Shown piece after piece: positions 61,272-64,000 of a DNA stretch of 64,000 nt; the stretch's first letter is position 1, and each line of letters starts with the position of its first letter. The stretch is taken from positions 434,001 through 498,000 of the forward strand of contig NZ_JAHKRR010000001.1 in NCBI RefSeq assembly GCF_018863395.1, in the 5' to 3' direction. This DNA comes from Sinomicrobium weinanense (GTDB taxonomy: Bacteria > Bacteroidota > Bacteroidia > Flavobacteriales > Flavobacteriaceae). A model generated the notes under the pieces. That model did no database searches, had not been told where the DNA came from, and was given only the letters and a program-made list of their open reading frames with translations. The position numbers and the translations under genes are program-made.

Positions 61272-61731
61272 AAAATTAGGAGCAGTCTTAAAAGTAATAT
61301 ATACGTCCACCTGAGCCTTGCGAATTACAACAATATAAATAGCTGTCAGAGCGAAGTCGAGACGCCTTGACCAGCCCGAACCCCCTCGACTTCAACCTGT
61401 CCTGAACCCTTCGGTTTCACCCAGGATAAACTAAAGCTGGAGGACTCAGGGCGACTGGGGGCGTCATTAAAACGTTAGGTCTCGGAATGCCGGTTTCAAG
61501 GGCTTCCGAAGACAGTTTCTTTTGGTTACAAATGCCTTTCTACGGTGTGTTTTTGGTGATGGACCTTACCATCTTTACTCTTAAAAAAATATGAAACTGC
61601 AAGGTTTGTGCAGTGAATAATGTTAATTTAGCTGTCATGAACTACCTCACATTACAATTCGAAACTACCGCGAATTACATCTAAAATAACCACGAAATTC
61701 TACCCGCCCCTTTTTTTGTATTCAGAATTTG
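61272..61731. repeat. Gene-free gap with degenerate dispersed repeat
   Basis: Together with the next feature this forms a 524-base gap. It carries GGTTTCACCCAGGATAAACT (61413-61432), one base different from the interior of the element at 42902-43030, flanked by cgaagtcgagacgcc and cctgaacccttcgg. This marks a decayed copy of a dispersed family. No open frame longer than about 15 codons with a plausible start is seen. Confidence 0.6.
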
Positions 61732-61758
61732 AACAGTTTTGTTACAGCTAAAACTGTT
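61732..61758. promoter_or_regulatory. Inverted repeat upstream of the double-glycine peptide gene
   Basis: AACAGTTTT (61732-61740) and AAAACTGTT (61750-61758) are perfect 9-base inverted copies with a 9-base spacer, 37 bases before the ATG at 61796. It could be an operator or a leader hairpin. Confidence 0.5.
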
Positions 61759-61795
61759 TTGAATATAATTATTTATTAACTAAAACCTTTTTATT

Positions 61796-62029
61796 ATGAA
61801 AACGTTAGAAAGTTATGGCGTTCAGGAAATGAACATGGAAGAATTACACGAAACAGATGGTGGGATTTCATTTGACCAGGCTTATCACGACTTCCAACAG
61901 GGCGGGGCACACCTCGGTTTAGGTGCTGCAATGCTCGTTTCAGCTGCCTGGGCCGGTATTGCATTAACACCTGCACTTATCCTTGGTTCCCTGGGAACCG
62001 GACTGCTCGGTGGTGGTATAGATCTCTAA
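61796..62029 (+). CDS. Double-glycine leader peptide (bacteriocin-like)
   Basis: A 77-residue product. Residues 1-23 are a leader of the GG type (LESYGVQEMNMEELHETDGG, with GG at 22-23), with the conserved hydrophobic and acidic positions recognised by peptidase-containing ABC exporters. The remaining 54 residues have a short polar part (ISFDQAYHDFQQGGAHL) and a long hydrophobic stretch with several small-residue pairs (LGLGAAML, LGSLGTGLLGGG) that could form helices in membranes. Flavobacteria often carry such peptides, called class IIb-like bacteriocins by homology of the leader. No exporter gene is in this window. A hairpin and a terminator follow. Confidence 0.75.
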   Translation: MKTLESYGVQEMNMEELHETDGGISFDQAYHDFQQGGAHLGLGAAMLVSAAWAGIALTPALILGSLGTGLLGGGIDL

Positions 62030-62048
62030 GCCGGAGGTGAAAAACAGT

Positions 62049-62074
62049 TGCCCGGCACTTTTTAAGGCCGGGCA
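62049..62074 (+). promoter_or_regulatory. Hairpin just after the peptide gene
   Basis: TGCCCGGC (62049-62056) and GCCGGGCA (62067-62074) form a perfect 8-base GC-rich stem with a 10-base loop, 20 bases after the stop. No T-run follows, so it is more likely an RNA-stabilising or processing hairpin than a terminator. Confidence 0.55.
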
Positions 62075-62123
62075 TGAGAGATACTGATGTGTCCGCCACC
62101 GTAAAACTAGCTTACGAGCGATG

Positions 62124-62166
62124 AGAGGGGCCTGCTGAAAAGTAATTTTAGTAGGCCTCTTTTTAT
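62124..62166 (+). terminator. Terminator after the peptide gene
   Basis: AGAGGGGCCTGCT-type left arm (62124-62136) pairs with AGTAGGCCTCT (62150-62160), with one bulge, one G-U pair and an inner AAAA/TTTT closure, and is followed by a T-run to 62164. Confidence 0.7.
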
Positions 62167-62231
62167 ATGGAGATACAGGTTCTTTTTCAATTTGTAACAA
62201 AGCTAAAAGGCAGAGCTTCCAAACTTTTCTT

Positions 62232-62239
62232 TACTTTTG
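62232..62239 (+). promoter_or_regulatory. Candidate -7 box for the two-helix protein
   Basis: TACTTTTG is an exact match to the rpsA -7 box, 23 bases before the ATG at 62263. The -33 position has no match. It supports separate transcription from the peptide gene. Confidence 0.4.
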
Positions 62240-62262
62240 ATAGTCCTCAAAAAGTAAAAAGT

Positions 62263-62613
62263 ATGTACGAAAAACGCAACGAACCTCCTGTTTCCCGGAA
62301 AAAATTCTATCGGCGGTTGTTGAAACATTTCGGCGTTTCTTCTCTTGTGGTCCTTGTTTCCGTAGGACTGGGACTGCTGGGTTTTATAATTTTCGAAGGC
62401 TATTCCCCGGCCCATGCTTTTCTTCATGCTTCCATCCTGTTAAGCGGCCTCGGCCTGGTAGAAACACCACAGACCAATATAGGAAAACTGTTTGTAAGCC
62501 TTTACGGACTGTATGCCGGGCTGGTTTTTCTTATCGCCGCAGGTATTGTGGTGGCGCCCTTAATACACAGGTTGTTGCACAAATTTAATTATGCGGAAGA
62601 TGAAGAAGACTAA
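62263..62613 (+). CDS. Two-helix channel-like membrane protein with altered selectivity filter
   Basis: A 116-residue protein. The start is the ATG at 62263, just after a candidate -7 box. Basic N-terminus (SRKKFYRRLLKH), helix 1 (about 26-45), a loop and re-entrant segment (PAHAFLHASILLSGLGLVETPQ, 49-70), helix 2 (76-101) and an acidic tail. The order matches a two-TM potassium channel (Ion_trans_2), but the filter that is usually TVGYGD reads SGLGLV, so K+ selectivity is doubtful. It follows the double-glycine peptide gene, with a terminator between. It could be a channel, or an immunity-type protein for the peptide; neither is shown. Confidence 0.6.
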   Translation: MYEKRNEPPVSRKKFYRRLLKHFGVSSLVVLVSVGLGLLGFIIFEGYSPAHAFLHASILLSGLGLVETPQTNIGKLFVSLYGLYAGLVFLIAAGIVVAPLIHRLLHKFNYAEDEED

Positions 62614-62731
62614 AAATATGGCGAGAAAAGGTTTTATCGAGAGGCAGAAGCATACGTCAAACTGTTGAATATGGGATGCCCTGTAATTTTCGTGCTTTTA
62701 TATATGTTTGTTACTGAATAATGATATTTGT

Positions 62732-62944
62732 ATGCCAACACTGTTTTACACGGATGGGTTTCGGGTTTGTTTTTTCTCTAATGAGCATAAACCAATACAT
62801 GTGCATGTAGAAAAAGCCGGAGGTGTTGTAAAAATTGAATTATTACCCGAAATAGTGGTCATTGCTAATAAAGGAATGAGTGCGAAAAATCGGAAAAAAG
62901 CCCTATCTTTAGTTATGGAAAATAAAGGAACAATAATAGGGTAA
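62732..62944 (+). CDS. DUF4160-domain protein
   Basis: A 70-residue protein with the DUF4160 pattern MPTLFYTDGFRVCFFSNEHKPIHVHVEKAGG...VKIELLPEIVVIANKGMS. The HVHV motif is conserved. The family is usually found directly upstream of a DUF2442 gene and has been proposed to form a toxin-antitoxin-like pair. The ATG at 62732 gives the family N-terminus; the gene ends 20 bases before the DUF2442 gene. Confidence 0.85.
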   Translation: MPTLFYTDGFRVCFFSNEHKPIHVHVEKAGGVVKIELLPEIVVIANKGMSAKNRKKALSLVMENKGTIIG

Positions 62945-62964
62945 TCGGAAAAGTTTGTTTAATT

Positions 62965-63204
62965 ATGGAGACAAGGGTTGCGAAAGTAGAGTTTAAAGAA
63001 AACAAACTTTTTTTTCTTCTTGAGGATGGCAGGGAAGTGGGTTGCCCGCTGGAGTGGTTCCCGAAACTTTGGAAAGCGACAGACGAGCAAAGGAACAAAT
63101 ATCGGATATTGCCTTATGGTATAGGAGTGCACTGGGAAGATTTGGATGAAGATATATCTACGGAAGGGATGTTTAAATATTCTCCCCCACTAAAAACATT
63201 ATAG
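62965..63204 (+). CDS. DUF2442-domain protein
   Basis: A 79-residue protein with VAKVEFKENKLFFLLEDGREVGCPLEWFPKL and the ending GIGVHWEDLDEDISTEGMF, both hallmarks of DUF2442. It is transcribed right after the DUF4160 gene. Members are thought to have a DNA- or partner-binding role; nothing is proven here. Confidence 0.88.
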   Translation: METRVAKVEFKENKLFFLLEDGREVGCPLEWFPKLWKATDEQRNKYRILPYGIGVHWEDLDEDISTEGMFKYSPPLKTL

Positions 63205-63250
63205 ACAGAATGAAAAGGGGCCATGTCTGATAACAACACAATTGATTTTT

Positions 63251-63928
63251 TTAGTTCTGATAGTCTGAAGCATCCGTCAACCTGTTGAGCATTGTTGTAA
63301 TAGATGCTTCGTGCCTTTTGAGATCACCAATTTTTCCTTCGTAGGTGTGTATACGGCTAAGCCTGGGAAATATTATTTTGTTTTTGGCCAGGTAAAGTGA
63401 GGCTACCAGGTTAAAATAGTTGTACAACAGAATAAGCTGTTGAATACCGTCGGTCCTTACTTTTTTCAGGCCTGTTTTAGAGGCTGTCCTCTCATTTATA
63501 ATATAGCTGGTGCCCCGTAGCACAACGTTTTCTCCTTCGCTATGGATAATGTTCAGCAGTCCCTTTAAATATTCCGATAATATAAAGGCCGTCCTTTGTT
63601 TTCCGTTAAGGTTTTTGGGAATGGCAAAGTAGTAATCGAATAAAGTTCCGCCGTGGATAACAATAACTCCGTCCTTCTCCTTTTCCGCCAGGAATAATGA
63701 AGAAAAATACCTTAAATGCCCTTTGCCCACCATCGAAGGAACATCAAAAAAGGGTGCGATCACTGATAGTGTAATGACCACAAAAAACGGTATCAAAAAC
63801 AACAGGGCAGGAGCTGTAAAATAGAGAATACACGTTATCAAAGAATTAACGAGTAATGAAAACAGCAGCAGTTTAAACTGAAATTTGAGCTGTTCTTTTT
63901 TGAGTTTTGTATAAAATCTGTTTTTCAT
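63251..63928 (-). CDS. Membrane protein of unknown function
   Basis: A 225-residue protein with a basic N-terminus, two adjacent hydrophobic helices (about 18-38 and 42-62) and a long cytoplasmic part without recognised motifs (LRYFSSLFLAEKEKDGVIVIHGGTLFDYYFAIPKN...RHEASITTMLNRLTDASDY). I do not recognise the family. It is convergent with the DUF4160/DUF2442 pair. The last 72 bases of the window (63929-64000) show nothing further. Confidence 0.65.
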   Translation of the reverse strand: MKNRFYTKLKKEQLKFQFKLLLFSLLVNSLITCILYFTAPALLFLIPFFVVITLSVIAPFFDVPSMVGKGHLRYFSSLFLAEKEKDGVIVIHGGTLFDYYFAIPKNLNGKQRTAFILSEYLKGLLNIIHSEGENVVLRGTSYIINERTASKTGLKKVRTDGIQQLILLYNYFNLVASLYLAKNKIIFPRLSRIHTYEGKIGDLKRHEASITTMLNRLTDASDYQN

Positions 63929-64000
63929 AAATTATCTGGGGCACTGACCACAATGCAAGTACTGAATATGCCTTGTTAGAATGTGTATAAGCACCAAAAC

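Noticed and set aside
59034-61310. Very long open frame on the minus strand across ccsBA
   Set aside because: It is antisense to a clear cytochrome c assembly gene in codon-complementary phase; the translation is low in normal protein character (many His, Gln and Tyr runs).
61272-61795. Possible structured RNA in the 524-base gap before the double-glycine peptide
   Set aside because: The visible structure is explained by a decayed dispersed repeat and one inverted repeat near the gene; no known RNA family pattern is recognised.
62167-62262. Longer start for the two-helix protein at 62167
   Set aside because: The extra 32 codons run through the terminator T-run region and a candidate -7 box; the ATG at 62263 gives a sensible basic N-terminus before helix 1.
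1-64000. tRNA, rRNA, CRISPR array, insertion sequence, integrase or prophage genes
   Set aside because: The gaps were read for TTCGAATC-type T-arms, regularly spaced direct repeats, and transposase or integrase motifs; none was found.

Overview
The window is an ordinary stretch of chromosome from a member of the Bacteroidota, most probably the family Flavobacteriaceae. Several things point there: the rpsA promoter has the Bacteroidetes form (TTTG, 19 bases, TAnnTTTG); several proteins have forms common in that group (a roughly 480-residue GAPDH, a fused alpha/beta 2-oxoacid dehydrogenase E1, a fused ResB-CcsA cytochrome c assembly protein, a TonB-dependent receptor with a carboxypeptidase-like N-terminal domain, a coiled-coil protein beside trmD, a PIG-L deacetylase beside an SSS transporter); and lipoproteins and GIN-domain proteins are frequent. 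I cannot name the genus. I found no rRNA, tRNA, CRISPR array, transposase, integrase or phage gene.

Layout. 1-7.0 kb: partial GIN-domain protein, metallophosphatase lipoprotein, trmD with a coiled-coil membrane protein, gap, a small lipoprotein and aroB. 7.0-15.5 kb: rpsA with a clear promoter, leader hairpin and terminator; a MerR/TipAS regulator; a K+/H+ antiporter; the fused E1; a PhnA-domain protein. 15.5-28 kb, almost all on the minus strand: an M1-like protein fused to an outer-membrane barrel, a LOG-family phosphoribohydrolase, uvrA, a fatty acid hydroxylase, an unknown secreted protein and a TonB-dependent receptor. 28-41 kb, mostly plus: ychF, parE-parC, YegP and YbaB proteins, an S9 oligopeptidase, a PLP cysteine-synthase-like enzyme followed by an alpha-oxoamine synthase, and an iodotyrosine-deiodinase-like nitroreductase. 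41-50 kb: YceI with a cytochrome c lipoprotein, cmk, a Kbp-like LysM protein, proline dehydrogenase, recN, fabI, miaE and a DUF1697 protein. 49-58 kb, minus: SSS transporter, a 41-residue membrane peptide, PIG-L deacetylase, MscS channel, Maf, an HGSNAT-like acyltransferase, kdsC and a DUF2520 protein. 58-64 kb: ccsBA, a double-glycine leader peptide followed by a two-helix channel-like protein, a DUF4160/DUF2442 pair and an unknown membrane protein.

Most genes are housekeeping. The parts most worth a second look are the two PLP enzymes at 37.6-40.0 kb, which fit sulfonolipid (capnine-type) synthesis; the deiodinase homologue that keeps the full substrate triad; the double-glycine peptide with its neighbour whose potassium filter is altered; the M1-like barrel protein with no zinc motif; and several families of dispersed inverted repeats in the intergenic gaps, including a perfect 25-base inverted repeat and two related pairs lying far apart.
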